Of a DNA stretch of 64,000 nucleotides, positions 53,826 to 61,638 are shown in pieces. This DNA is from Chloroflexota bacterium. Its GTDB lineage: Bacteria; Chloroflexota; UBA11872; UBA12225. Under the pieces are notes generated by a model. That model did no database searches. It was given only the letters and a program-made list of their open reading frames with translations, and was not told where the DNA came from. Every line of letters begins with the position of its first letter. Position 1 is the stretch's first letter. The DNA lies in assembly GCA_030447525.1 (NCBI GenBank), contig JAUJOR010000002.1, forward strand, positions 343,931-407,930. Reading direction: 5' to 3'. The position numbers and the translations under genes were made by a program.

Positions 53826-54602
53826 ATGACGCACGTGATGGTGCCGGACGGGGTACTGGCGCCGTGGCTTTGGATCGGCGGGTGGATGGCTGCCCTCGCC
53901 GGGCTGGGCCTGGCGCTCTGGACGACGCGCGAAAGCGACCGCACGCGCCTCGTGCCCCTGGCGGCCGTCCTGGCCGCGGTGATGACGCTGGTGATGTCCC
54001 TGGAGATCGTGCCCGTGGCATACGAGCCCCACCTCACGGTGCTGAGCGGGATCTTACTCGGCCCGGCCTACGCATTCCTGGCTACATTCGTGTTCAACGC
54101 CTTGCGGATGCTGTTCGGAGACGGGGGCATTACGCTGCTTGGGCTGAACACGCTCCTGCTGGGGCTTGAAGCAGTGCTGGGCTATTACGCCTTCCGAGCG
54201 CTGGCCCGCGCCTTGCCTGCGGCCCGGCCGCCCGCTGCCGGCGCGGCGGCCGGCGTGGCCACCGTGATCGCGCTGGCGGCGGCGACGGCGGCCTTCCTGG
54301 CGGTGGTAGCGCTGGGCAATGTGGAGCTGACGCAGCTGGCGGAGGAGAACGTCCTGGAGCGGATCGGCACCGAGGCCCCCGGCTTTGGTGCCTTTGCCGG
54401 CACCGTCCTGGCGTTGGGCGCGGTGGGGTGGGTGCTGGAGGCGGTGGTGGTAGGGGCCACCGTGGCTTTTTTGCGGGCAGTGCGCCCGGCGCTCGTCCCC
54501 CTCAGGGAGCCGGCCCCCGCAGGGCCAGCCAGGCCTGCGCCGGCCCGGACGTCCTCAGCCGAGCCGGCGGCCTGGCCACCGGGCGCCCGCGGATCCCGAT
54601 GA
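53826..54602 (+). CDS. cbiM: ECF-type cobalt/nickel transporter substrate-binding membrane protein CbiM/NikM
   Basis: A 258-residue protein with about seven membrane helices. It has the CbiM/NikM signature PDGVLAPWLWIGGWMAALAG at the N-terminus, PHLTVLSGILLGPAYAFLAT and LFGDGGITLLGLNTLLLG. It is the substrate-capture subunit of a metal ECF importer. Normal CbiM/NikM start with Met-His before PDG, and that His binds metal; here the sequence is MTHVMVPDG, so the ligand arrangement differs. A G-rich ribosome site 5-6 bases upstream supports ATG 53826. No cbiN gene follows. The stop overlaps cbiQ (ATGA). Confidence 0.83.
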   Translation: MTHVMVPDGVLAPWLWIGGWMAALAGLGLALWTTRESDRTRLVPLAAVLAAVMTLVMSLEIVPVAYEPHLTVLSGILLGPAYAFLATFVFNALRMLFGDGGITLLGLNTLLLGLEAVLGYYAFRALARALPAARPPAAGAAAGVATVIALAAATAAFLAVVALGNVELTQLAEENVLERIGTEAPGFGAFAGTVLALGAVGWVLEAVVVGATVAFLRAVRPALVPLREPAPAGPARPAPARTSSAEPAAWPPGARGSR

Positions 54603-55321
54603 TCAACCTGCTGGCGATCGACCGTTGGTCTGCAACCGGGGGAGGTTGGCTGCACCGCGCGCCGGCGGCGGCGAAAATCGTCGCCGTGGGGCTGGTGGTG
54701 GGCCTGCTCGTCGCCGTACGCAGCGCCGTGCCCCTGGCCGTGCTGTACGGGGCGCTGCTGGCGGCACTGGGCACCTCCGGGCTGCCGGCGGTGCGGGTGC
54801 TCGGGCTGTCGCTGCTGCCGGTGGCGATGTCCGGTGTCTTCGCCCTGACGCGGGCCGGATTGGGCTGGGAGCCGGCGCTGGTGATCGTCCTTAAGGGGGC
54901 GATTACCAGTCTGGCCATGCTGCTCCTGGTCAGCACAACGCCTCACACAGACCTACTGAGGCTCGGCCGTCATTGGCTACCGGCTACCCTGGCGGACATG
55001 CTTTTCCTAGGCTACCGCGCCCTCTTCGTCATCCTCGGCCGGGTGCTAGCCGCCCGCGAGGCCCTGCGCCTGCGCGGGGGCCACGTCCCCTGGCCAGGGC
55101 GGCTGAGGCGAGGCGGGCTGATCGGCGCGCTGGCGGTGCTGCGCGCCACAGAGCTGGCTACTGAGCAGTACGCCGCCCTGCGCCTGCGGGCCCCGGCGTC
55201 ACCGGCATGGATGACGGGCCGGCACTTGCAGACAAACCGATCCGGGCGGCAGGCCCGGCCACCGACGGGGGAGCAGGCGAGGGAAGCGCGCGCCCCAGGT
55301 CCGGCCCTGCTCCGGCAATGA
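54599..55321 (+). CDS. cbiQ: ECF transporter transmembrane component CbiQ
   Basis: A 240-residue membrane subunit linking CbiM to the ATPase. About five hydrophobic segments; cytoplasmic coupling regions are likely in RALFVILGRVLAAREALRLR and RATELATEQYAALRLRAPAS, positions where CbiQ carries its Ala-Arg-Gly-type motifs. The last about 40 residues are hydrophilic. ATGA overlaps join it to both neighbours. Confidence 0.8.
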   Translation: MINLLAIDRWSATGGGWLHRAPAAAKIVAVGLVVGLLVAVRSAVPLAVLYGALLAALGTSGLPAVRVLGLSLLPVAMSGVFALTRAGLGWEPALVIVLKGAITSLAMLLLVSTTPHTDLLRLGRHWLPATLADMLFLGYRALFVILGRVLAAREALRLRGGHVPWPGRLRRGGLIGALAVLRATELATEQYAALRLRAPASPAWMTGRHLQTNRSGRQARPPTGEQAREARAPGPALLRQ

Positions 55322-56154
55322 GGGGAGCGGTGGCGGAAGTAGGCGCCCTCTCAGTGCGCTATCCGGACGGAACCACCGTAGAGATCGGGGGCCTGCCGTT
55401 TGCGGTAGGGGCCAGCGAGCGTGTCGCCTTGCTGGGGGCCAACGGCAGCGGCAAGAGCACCCTGCTGCGCGCCCTGCTGGGGCTGGTCAGCGGACGGACG
55501 GGGGAGGTGCGCGTCTTTGGCCGCGACCCCGGGCGTGAGTTCGATGCCATCCGCTCGCGGATCGGCGGCGTCCTGCAAGACGTGGAGGCGCAGCTCCTCG
55601 CGCCAACGGTGCGCTTAGACCTGGCGTTTGGCTTGCAAGGGCGCGGCCTGAGCAAGGGCGAGAGCGACGATCGCGTCCAGGAGATAGCGCAACGGTTCGC
55701 ACTCCAGGCCCTGATGGAGAGGGCGCCACACTACCTCTCGGGGGGCGAGAAGCGGAAGGTGGCCCTGGCCGGGGCGCTGGTGACGGAGCCTGACCTGCTG
55801 GTGCTAGACGAGCCCTTCGCCGGGCTCGACCCCCGGTCGCGCGACGAGCTGGGGCAGCTGCTAAGGGAGGCCCATGAACGGCGGGGCATGGCTATGGTCC
55901 TGTCCACCCACCAGGTGCACGAGCTGCCGGCGCTGGTGGATACGGTGTACGTCCTGGGACAGGACGGGACGCTCCTCGTCCGCGACACCCCGCAGGCAGT
56001 GTTCGGCATGCGCCCCCTGCTGGCGGCGAGCAACGTGGACGTCCCTCCCCTGGCGCACCTGATCGACGCCCTAAGCCGTCGCGGCGTGGCCGTGGATGCC
56101 CTCCCAGACGCTGAGCGCTTGGCGGATGCCCTGGCCGCGCGTCTGCGGGCGTAG
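55318..56154 (+). CDS. cbiO: ECF transporter ATP-binding protein CbiO
   Basis: A 278-residue ABC ATPase. Walker A LLGANGSGKSTLLRALLGLV, Q-loop GGVLQDVEAQLLAP, signature HYLSGGEKRKVALAGALV, Walker B LLVLDEPFAGLDP and H-loop VLSTHQVHEL. It powers metal uptake with CbiM and CbiQ. ATG 55318 overlaps the cbiQ stop (ATGA) and is chosen over an upstream start at 55207. Confidence 0.93.
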   Translation: MRGAVAEVGALSVRYPDGTTVEIGGLPFAVGASERVALLGANGSGKSTLLRALLGLVSGRTGEVRVFGRDPGREFDAIRSRIGGVLQDVEAQLLAPTVRLDLAFGLQGRGLSKGESDDRVQEIAQRFALQALMERAPHYLSGGEKRKVALAGALVTEPDLLVLDEPFAGLDPRSRDELGQLLREAHERRGMAMVLSTHQVHELPALVDTVYVLGQDGTLLVRDTPQAVFGMRPLLAASNVDVPPLAHLIDALSRRGVAVDALPDAERLADALAARLRA

Positions 56155-56216
56155 GAAGCACTCCCAGTGGCCTGCACAGCCCCGGCCAGCGCCGCCCCCC
56201 CTGTGGCTACCGGCCG

Positions 56217-56405
56217 TAGAATCAGGGGATGAAGCCGCGTAAGGCATGGCTCCCGTCGGGAAAAGCCCTCTCCAAGGCCCAGGCCGGCGCGGGTCGCTCC
56301 GTGCCTGGCTGCTGCCGCAGTTACTGTCCGGGCTGTCCCTGGACATTGGCCCAGCCGGCCGTTCGGCGGCCGGGCAAGCCGGGCAAGCCAGACCCGAAGA
56401 AGTGA
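56217..56405 (+). CDS. Small Cys-rich protein (58 residues) with an adjacent -10 box
   Basis: ATG 56229 to TGA 56403 encodes a basic 58-residue protein with a tight cysteine cluster (PGCCRSYCPGCPW, residues 27-39) and a Lys/Pro-rich C-terminus (RRPGKPGKPDPKK). A TAGAAT box (56217-56222) lies 6 bases before the ATG, the same leaderless layout as greA and hemW. The CC-x3-C-x2-CPW pattern recalls short zinc- or metal-binding proteins with a YCCGxxCxxCP motif, but I cannot assign a family. The feature includes the -10 box; the coding part begins at 56229. Confidence 0.5.
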
Positions 56406-56518
56406 TCGCCGGCTACGTCCCGATCGTTCATCCGTCGCCCGGCGCCCCTCGCGCCTGAGCGCCGTGCGGCGTCTCGTCCCGTGCCGGTCTGCCGAAGGGC
56501 ACATGGTCACACGAGACC

Positions 56519-56710
56519 ACGAGATGAGCGTACAGGGCCTTTTCGTCAGAGCCGCTCCTGGGGCACCGCCTGCGGCGCGGTCGTGCCGAGCCCGGCGAGG
56601 CACCCGGGACCGCCGGTCCACGGACAGTGGGACGACTCGCTGATCCCTCGCTGCGCTGGGGATGACCTGGAACCACCGCCCGCCCCTGATGAAAAGGCCT
56701 TGGATGAGCG
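56519..56710. repeat. Inverted-repeat-bounded element, possible dispersed repeat
   Basis: GGCCTTTTCGTCAG (near 56536) and CTGATGAAAAGGCC (near 56687) are inverted repeats matching at 13 of 14 bases. They enclose about 140 bases that include GATCCCTCGCTGCGCTGGGG, a string resembling non-coding dispersed repeats seen in many bacteria. ATGAGCGTA also occurs as a direct repeat just outside both arms. No coding sequence inside. Confidence 0.4.
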
Positions 56711-56720
56711 TAGCGTGTCA

Positions 56721-56749
56721 TTGACACGCCCTGGCGGCCATTCTATAAT
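56721..56749 (+). promoter_or_regulatory. Consensus promoter of lexA
   Basis: TTGACA (56721-56726), exactly 17 bases, TATAAT (56744-56749): a perfect housekeeping sigma-factor promoter. Transcription would start near 56756. Confidence 0.92.
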
Positions 56750-56763
56750 CAAGTCAGGGAATA

Positions 56764-56775
56764 GAACACGCGTTC
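56764..56775. promoter_or_regulatory. LexA (SOS) box
   Basis: GAACACGCGTTC fits the Gram-positive-type LexA operator GAAC-N4-GTTC. It lies about 8 bases downstream of the predicted transcription start of lexA, so LexA would repress its own gene. Confidence 0.82.
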
Positions 56776-56890
56776 GCGGGGCCGGACGGGCCCTTTGGAG
56801 CGGCTGGCAGGGCGGGCGCCAAGGCGCTCGTTGGGAGAAGCGGTGGAATGGCGCGGCGTGGATGATGAGCGGCGGAGAGTAGGGATAGGC

Positions 56891-57520
56891 ATGGAACCTC
56901 TAAGTGACCGCCAGCGCCAGATGGTGACGTTCATCTCCGAGTACATCGGCGAGCACGACCGTCCACCGACCAACCGGGAGATCGGGCAGGCGATGGGCAT
57001 CGCCTCCACCGGCCACGTGGACTATCACCTCAGCGTCCTGGCCAAGAAGGGCTACATCGAGCGCGAGGCCAACACCAGCCGGGGCCTGCGCCTGACGGCG
57101 GTGAGCGAGCCGCACCCCCGGCGGCGGGTGTACCACGTCCCGGTGGTGGGGCGCATCGCCGCCGGCGCGCCGATAGAGGCCATCTCCGATCCCAATGAGG
57201 CGGTGGAGCTGGGCGATGACTTTGCCGGCGAGGACGCCTACGCCCTGCGCGTCCAGGGCACCTCGATGATCGAGGACTTGATTGCCGACGGCGACCTGGT
57301 TGTGGTGCAGCCGGCGGAGACGGCGAACAACGGGGATGTCGTCGTCGCCCTGCTGACCAGCGACGCCAGCGAGCACGGCGAGGCGACTCTCAAACGCTAT
57401 TTTCGCGAGCGCGACCGAGTGCGCCTGCAGCCGGCGAACCGCACGATGCAGCCGATCTACGTCCAGCCGGACAGGCTGCGTATCCAGGGCAAGGTGGTCG
57501 CCCTGATCCGCCAGCTCTAG
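56891..57520 (+). CDS. lexA: LexA repressor
   Basis: A 209-residue SOS repressor. N-terminal winged helix (LSDRQRQMVTFISEYIGEHD; PPTNREIGQAMGIASTGHVD; YHLSVLAKKGYIEREANTSR), the Ala-Gly cleavage site in VGRIAAGAPIEA, and the S24 peptidase domain with catalytic Ser in LRVQGTSMIEDLIADGD and Lys in EATLKRYF. RecA filaments trigger self-cleavage. ATG 56891 starts the protein at the conserved N-terminus; about 135 bases of untranslated leader separate it from the promoter. Start codons upstream (56795) would add an unrelated tail. Confidence 0.96.
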   Translation: MEPLSDRQRQMVTFISEYIGEHDRPPTNREIGQAMGIASTGHVDYHLSVLAKKGYIEREANTSRGLRLTAVSEPHPRRRVYHVPVVGRIAAGAPIEAISDPNEAVELGDDFAGEDAYALRVQGTSMIEDLIADGDLVVVQPAETANNGDVVVALLTSDASEHGEATLKRYFRERDRVRLQPANRTMQPIYVQPDRLRIQGKVVALIRQL

Positions 57521-57637
57521 CGGGGAGGCTCGTACAGCCTGAGGCAGCGGCGCCGGCAGCTGGCGCTCTCTGGCAAGGTGGGGCTTTCCTTCGTCCTCAC
57601 CGCAGCCAATCGCCGAGCCCCTATGTGCCTTGGGGTC

Positions 57638-58825
57638 TTAGACGAGCACGCTGGCACCATCTACGGGGCGGCAGACGTAGATGCTTGGGTCGAGGCCGGT
57701 CTGGGCGCGGTAGGCCCGCGGCACCTGCCGCTCGAACTCGGCGACAGCCTCTCCCTGGACGAGACTGACGGTGCAGCCCCCGAAGCCGGCACCGGTCATG
57801 CGCGATCCCAGTACCCCGGGGATGGACCGGGCCGCCGTTACGAGGACATCTAGCTGGGGGACGCTTACTTCATAGTCGTTCCGCAGGCTGGCGTGGCTCT
57901 CGTCCATGAGCCGGCCGAACGAGGTCAGGTCACCGGAGAGGAGGGCGTCCACGCTGGCGAGAACGCGGGCGTTCTCCGTGACGACGTGCCGTGCCCGGCG
58001 CCACACCACTTCCGGCAGCTCCGCGGCGTGTTGCTCCAGCCGCTCCGGCGTGACATCCCGCAGGGCCGTAATTCCTGGGAGCCACTGGCTCAGCCGGCGG
58101 ACGGCTTCCTCGCACTCCGCCCGGCGCCGGTTGTACTCGGAATCCACCAGGCCGCGCTTGACGGCGGTATCTGAGACCACGATCTGCGTCCCGGCCTCTC
58201 CCGCTCCGCTGGCGCCGCGCAGCGGCACCTGGCGCGTCTCCAGGGAGCGGCAGTCCAGGAAGAGGGCGTGGTCGCGCCGGCCGAGGGCGGAGATGAACTG
58301 GTCCATGATCCCGCAGTTGACGCCCACGAACTCGTTCTCCGCCTCCTGGCACAGCAGGGCCAGCTGCACCGGCTCGACGTCGAGTCCGAAGAGGGCCGTG
58401 ATCGCCGTCCCCATGGCCACCTCCACGGCCGCCGATGAGCTCAGACCCGCACCTGAAGGGACGTCTCCGTCGATGACCGCCTCGAAGCCCCCGAGCTTGT
58501 AGCCTCGGCGCTGGAGCATCAAGACCACGCCACGCTGGTAGTGACTCCAGCGCTCTTTGGGGTGGTGCTGGACGTCTTCTAGGTGAAACACGGTGCGACG
58601 CTCGAAGTTGGCGGCGAACAGGTGTACTTCCGAGTCGCTGCGCCGGCGCGCACTCACCCGCACCTCCCGGTCGATCGCCACAGGCAGGACGAAGCCGTCG
58701 TTGTAGTCCGTGTGCTCGCCGATCAGGTTCACGCGCCCGGGGGCGCGGGCAGTTACCTCCGGTTGGGCACCGAACTGCTCGCGGAAGTTCTGGCGGAGCC
58801 GCTCCACCGCATCCATCGTTGCCAT
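57638..58825 (-). CDS. galK: Galactokinase
   Basis: A 395-residue GHMP kinase phosphorylating galactose at C1. Signatures: ARAPGRVNLIGEHTDYNDGF at the N-terminus, the phosphate loop in GDVPSGAGLSSSAAVEVAMG, and the C-terminal GSRMTGAGFGGCTVSLVQG. No galT or galE is adjacent. Convergent with lexA, with 117 bases between them and no obvious terminator. Confidence 0.97.
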   Translation of the reverse strand: MATMDAVERLRQNFREQFGAQPEVTARAPGRVNLIGEHTDYNDGFVLPVAIDREVRVSARRRSDSEVHLFAANFERRTVFHLEDVQHHPKERWSHYQRGVVLMLQRRGYKLGGFEAVIDGDVPSGAGLSSSAAVEVAMGTAITALFGLDVEPVQLALLCQEAENEFVGVNCGIMDQFISALGRRDHALFLDCRSLETRQVPLRGASGAGEAGTQIVVSDTAVKRGLVDSEYNRRRAECEEAVRRLSQWLPGITALRDVTPERLEQHAAELPEVVWRRARHVVTENARVLASVDALLSGDLTSFGRLMDESHASLRNDYEVSVPQLDVLVTAARSIPGVLGSRMTGAGFGGCTVSLVQGEAVAEFERQVPRAYRAQTGLDPSIYVCRPVDGASVLV

Positions 58826-58876
58826 CAGTCTGACTGCGGACGTCAGCCCGAGACGGGGCCCGTCGGGTGGGGCCCG

Positions 58877-59566
58877 TTAGGCGCCCGGGGCAGCGCCGGA
58901 TCCACCCTCCTGGTCTTCGCCGGCGCTGGCCTCTTCGTTCGCCGCGGCGGCCTCCTCAGCGGCGACGGCGTCCTCAGCCGCCACCTCTGCCTCCAGGCGG
59001 CTGCCGATGATACGCACGACGATGATGTCGGCATCGGCATGCGCCGTCACACCGGCGGACAGCTTGATGTCGCCCACGGTGATCTGGTCGTCGATCGCTG
59101 CCAGGCCGCTGACGTCCACCGCAATCTCGTGCGGCAGATCTCGCGGCAGGGCCTCCACCTCCAGGGCGTCCAGGGATTGCACTGGGACTCCCCCACGATC
59201 CGCCGCCGGGGCCTCGCCGTGCAGCACGATAGGGACGCTGGTGCGCACCGGACGGTTGAGGTCTACTTGCCGGAAATCGATGTGCAGGATGCGACCGCGA
59301 CCTGGCTCACGGGCAATGGTCTCGATCAGCACCGGGTGCACCTGGGCGGCGCCGTCTCCGTCCGCCGGGCGCACGCGCAAGTCGACGACGGTGGTCGCCC
59401 CGGCCTCGATCAGCACGTCGCGCAGATCGCGCAGGGCAAACTGCACGGCAACGGAGTCGATCCCCCGCCCATAGACGTTGGCCGGGATGATCCCCTGCCG
59501 GCGTAGGGCGCGCACCTGCTTGCCTTGTGTGGTGCGTACCTGGGCGTTAAGGGTGATATTCGCCAT
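58877..59566 (-). CDS. rplY: Ribosomal protein L25 (CTC/TL5 family)
   Basis: A 229-residue 5S-rRNA-binding protein of the longer CTC/TL5 type. N-terminal L25 domain: LNAQVRTTQGKQVRALRRQG with IPANVYGRG and HIDFRQVDLNRPVRTSVPIV; then the TL5 beta domain (LEVEALPRDLPHEIAVDVSG; ITVGDIKLSAGVTAHADADI). An Ala/Glu-rich C-terminal tail of about 35 residues follows, common in this family. ATG 59566 begins the domain. A strong AAAGGAGGT lies about 40 bases further upstream, too far to serve this ATG. Confidence 0.93.
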   Translation of the reverse strand: MANITLNAQVRTTQGKQVRALRRQGIIPANVYGRGIDSVAVQFALRDLRDVLIEAGATTVVDLRVRPADGDGAAQVHPVLIETIAREPGRGRILHIDFRQVDLNRPVRTSVPIVLHGEAPAADRGGVPVQSLDALEVEALPRDLPHEIAVDVSGLAAIDDQITVGDIKLSAGVTAHADADIIVVRIIGSRLEAEVAAEDAVAAEEAAAANEEASAGEDQEGGSGAAPGA

Positions 59567-59771
59567 GATGTACTGGCCAGGCGCACCCGGTGACCGGCGC
59601 CTGCCGACCTCCTTTCGACCCCGCGGGACGTAGTGTTGTAGAGTGTACGTCACGGGCGCGCCTCCCCGTGCGGCCCGCTGGCCCGTCGGGCACCTGGCAC
59701 AGAACGTGCAGCAATCGTATCCCAGAGACGACGTTCGTGATCGTCGCCTACAACAGGGAGGTGTGAACGAT

Positions 59772-60407
59772 ATGTTTGGGTTCCTATTGGGCTTGGTTGT
59801 CGGCGCCGTCGGGGGGGCGGCTTACGGCACGCGGTATTTCCGCGACACGGACGTGCAGACGCAGTTCTCCGACACCCAGGAGCGTCTGACCAACCTAATG
59901 AGTGAAGTCCGGTCCGTCCTGGACGAGACACGTGGCGAGCTGCGCCAGGCGTGGGGCAAGATCTCGGAAAGCGCCGAAGAGAAGGCCGAGCGCCTGCAGC
60001 GGGCGGCGGCATCCCCAGAAGGGGGCACCGGCGCAGGGCTCCCGAGCGGTATCACCGGGACTAGTGCAAGTGGCAGCGCCTCCACGATGGGGGCATCGCC
60101 CTCCGGCGGCGGGATGCCCGGGCCTTCTAGCAGCGCGCCGCCGTCCGGCGCGATGTCGTCACCGAGCTCCAGCACGCCCGGCGGCTCGTCCACATCTGGC
60201 TCGTCCAGCCTGCCTGGCTCCCCCGGCTCGCTGGGGACCGCCGGCTCTAGCGCACCCCGGACGCCCCCGAGCAGCTCCCCGTCCACATCCACCGGGACGC
60301 CAGGGAGCAGCGGGACCTCCGGGAGCAGTGGGAGCAGTGGCGCCAGCGGAACCACCCAGCGGAGCAGCTCGGGTGGCTCCTCTGCCCCCACGCCGGGCAG
60401 GACCTAG
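59772..60407 (+). CDS. YtxH-like small membrane protein with Ser/Gly/Pro-rich tail
   Basis: A 211-residue protein. Residues 2-25 form a Gly-rich membrane segment (FGFLLGLVVGAVGGAAYGTR) as in YtxH-family proteins. A short amphipathic helical region follows (ERLTNLMSEVRSVLDETRGE), then about 130 residues of Ser/Gly/Pro/Thr low complexity. GGGAGGTGTGA lies about 9 bases before ATG 59772. The function of YtxH proteins is unknown beyond stress association in Bacillus. The stop is inside a 16-base tandem duplication. Confidence 0.7.
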   Translation: MFGFLLGLVVGAVGGAAYGTRYFRDTDVQTQFSDTQERLTNLMSEVRSVLDETRGELRQAWGKISESAEEKAERLQRAAASPEGGTGAGLPSGITGTSASGSASTMGASPSGGGMPGPSSSAPPSGAMSSPSSSTPGGSSTSGSSSLPGSPGSLGTAGSSAPRTPPSSSPSTSTGTPGSSGTSGSSGSSGASGTTQRSSSGGSSAPTPGRT

Positions 60408-60429
60408 GCCGAGCAGGACCTAGGCCGGC
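60398..60429. repeat. Tandem 16-base duplication covering a stop codon
   Basis: GCAGGACCTAGGCCGA (60398-60413) is repeated as GCAGGACCTAGGCCGG (60414-60429). The first copy holds the TAG stop of the YtxH-like gene. Confidence 0.85.
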
Positions 60430-60486
60430 AAGCTACCAGGGCCTGGCTGCATCGTTAGCGGGGGCAGCCAGCAGACGAAAAGGTGA

Positions 60487-60524
60487 GACGGCGGGGGGGC
60501 ACGTCCCCCCGCCGTCTTTGTTTT
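60487..60524 (+). terminator. Intrinsic terminator after the YtxH-like gene
   Basis: GACGGCGGGGGG (60487-60498) pairs perfectly with CCCCCCGCCGTC (60505-60516) around a 6-base loop, followed by TTTGTTTTC. Confidence 0.92.
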
Positions 60525-60661
60525 CTAGGCCCCAGACAACGGGTCTCGGAGGCACGCTGCCGGCCCGGGAGTGACGTCCTGGCGGCGGGCGTAACGGCTG
60601 AACTCGGCGCCGCAGGGGGGCGGCGGGACGCGCCACGGCGATAAGCGTGTGACACGGCGGG

Positions 60662-61339
60662 TCAAGTCGACTCGTCTGGCCCGTAGAGAGGTGATGGGCG
60701 AGAGTCCCGATAGGCGTCTAGGTGGAGGCGCCAGAATTGGCGCCGCGCCCTCCAGGCGGCAGCGCCGAAGCCAGGTGGCTCTGCGTCGATCACGCCGGCA
60801 AGGAGCGCTTCTTGTCCGGAAAAGAACAGCCGAGCCTTGTAGAGCAGGAATGCATAGTCTGGGTGCCGCTCTGCCAGGTAGGTAAAGACGCTCCCGGAAG
60901 TGCGTTCAAAGCGCGCCACGGCCGCCGGGTCTTCGATGAGACGCAGCAGCTCCGGGAGGATGTCCCGATGCCGATTGCCGAGGCGCAGGGACAGGTCGGT
61001 GAGCGAGAGCCCCTGCTCACGGGCGAGGCCGCGCAGCTGCCTGGCCATCTCGTCGTCGGTCAGACCGGCCACGTCGGTGACACTGGCCTCCTGTTCGACG
61101 TCGTGGCGTAAGGCGTCCCAGTCGAACGTGACGTCTGGGTAGAGGGACGTTAGCTCCTCTATCAGCGCTGGCGTCACCGCTGGGCGTGAGCCCAGGTAGG
61201 CGAGCACCTCCTGGTGCTCCCCGCCGAAGGCCGTGACGTCGCGTACGATGCTGGCCGCCGGTACACGGCGGTGACCGGAACCATCGTCGATCTCTTCCTC
61301 ATACCACTTGACGTAGGCGACCGATGGTGAGGTAGTCAT
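60662..61339 (-). CDS. Hypothetical protein
   Basis: A protein of about 225 residues starting MTTSPSVAYVKWYEEEIDDG if ATG 61339 is used; a second ATG at 61381 would add 14 residues. It is charged, mainly helical and soluble, with no signal peptide. A stretch LGNRHRDILPELLRLIEDPA and the C-terminal RARRQFWRLHLDAYRDSRPS stand out, but I recognise no family. The compositional pattern (balanced charges, few low-complexity runs) supports real coding. Neighbours give no functional hint. Confidence 0.6.
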   Translation of the reverse strand: MTTSPSVAYVKWYEEEIDDGSGHRRVPAASIVRDVTAFGGEHQEVLAYLGSRPAVTPALIEELTSLYPDVTFDWDALRHDVEQEASVTDVAGLTDDEMARQLRGLAREQGLSLTDLSLRLGNRHRDILPELLRLIEDPAAVARFERTSGSVFTYLAERHPDYAFLLYKARLFFSGQEALLAGVIDAEPPGFGAAAWRARRQFWRLHLDAYRDSRPSPLYGPDEST

Positions 61340-61638
61340 CTCATTAGATGTCGGTGACGTTCTATCCTGCCGGTCGGGCATGGCTCGACTGACGCTGGTC
61401 CACAGGACCTAGGGCCTCTCATCTGGCCGCGGGAACAGCCGGGGCCGGAAGCGCCACGATCCTGGCAGACGAGCCACTGGCACCGAGCAACGCCTGTAGC
61501 AACTAGTCTTACCTCTGCAAGCCGGTCTACAACAACCTGGCCGGGCGAACCTACTCCAACTACACTACTACCACCTGGGTCTACCACGCCAGCGTCTCTG
61601 AGTAACGTCTTCTCGGTAGCGGATGAGGTCTCCTGAGC
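61340..61638. other. Divergent intergenic region, possible coding remnant
   Basis: The plus-strand frame beginning after 61392 reads as an Ala/Gly-rich stretch. It then passes a TAG (61504-61506) and continues as SYLCKPVYNNLAGRTYSNYT with TTTWVYHASVSE to a TAA at 61603. The Tyr/Asn/Thr-rich composition is unlike random GC-rich DNA here and might be the end of a decayed secreted protein. No promoter for the ABC operon was identified. Confidence 0.25.

Noticed and set aside
59590..59625. L25 translation from the strong AAAGGAGGT about 40 bases upstream of ATG 59566
   Set aside because: No start codon lies at a proper distance in frame, and the L25 domain begins exactly at ATG 59566.
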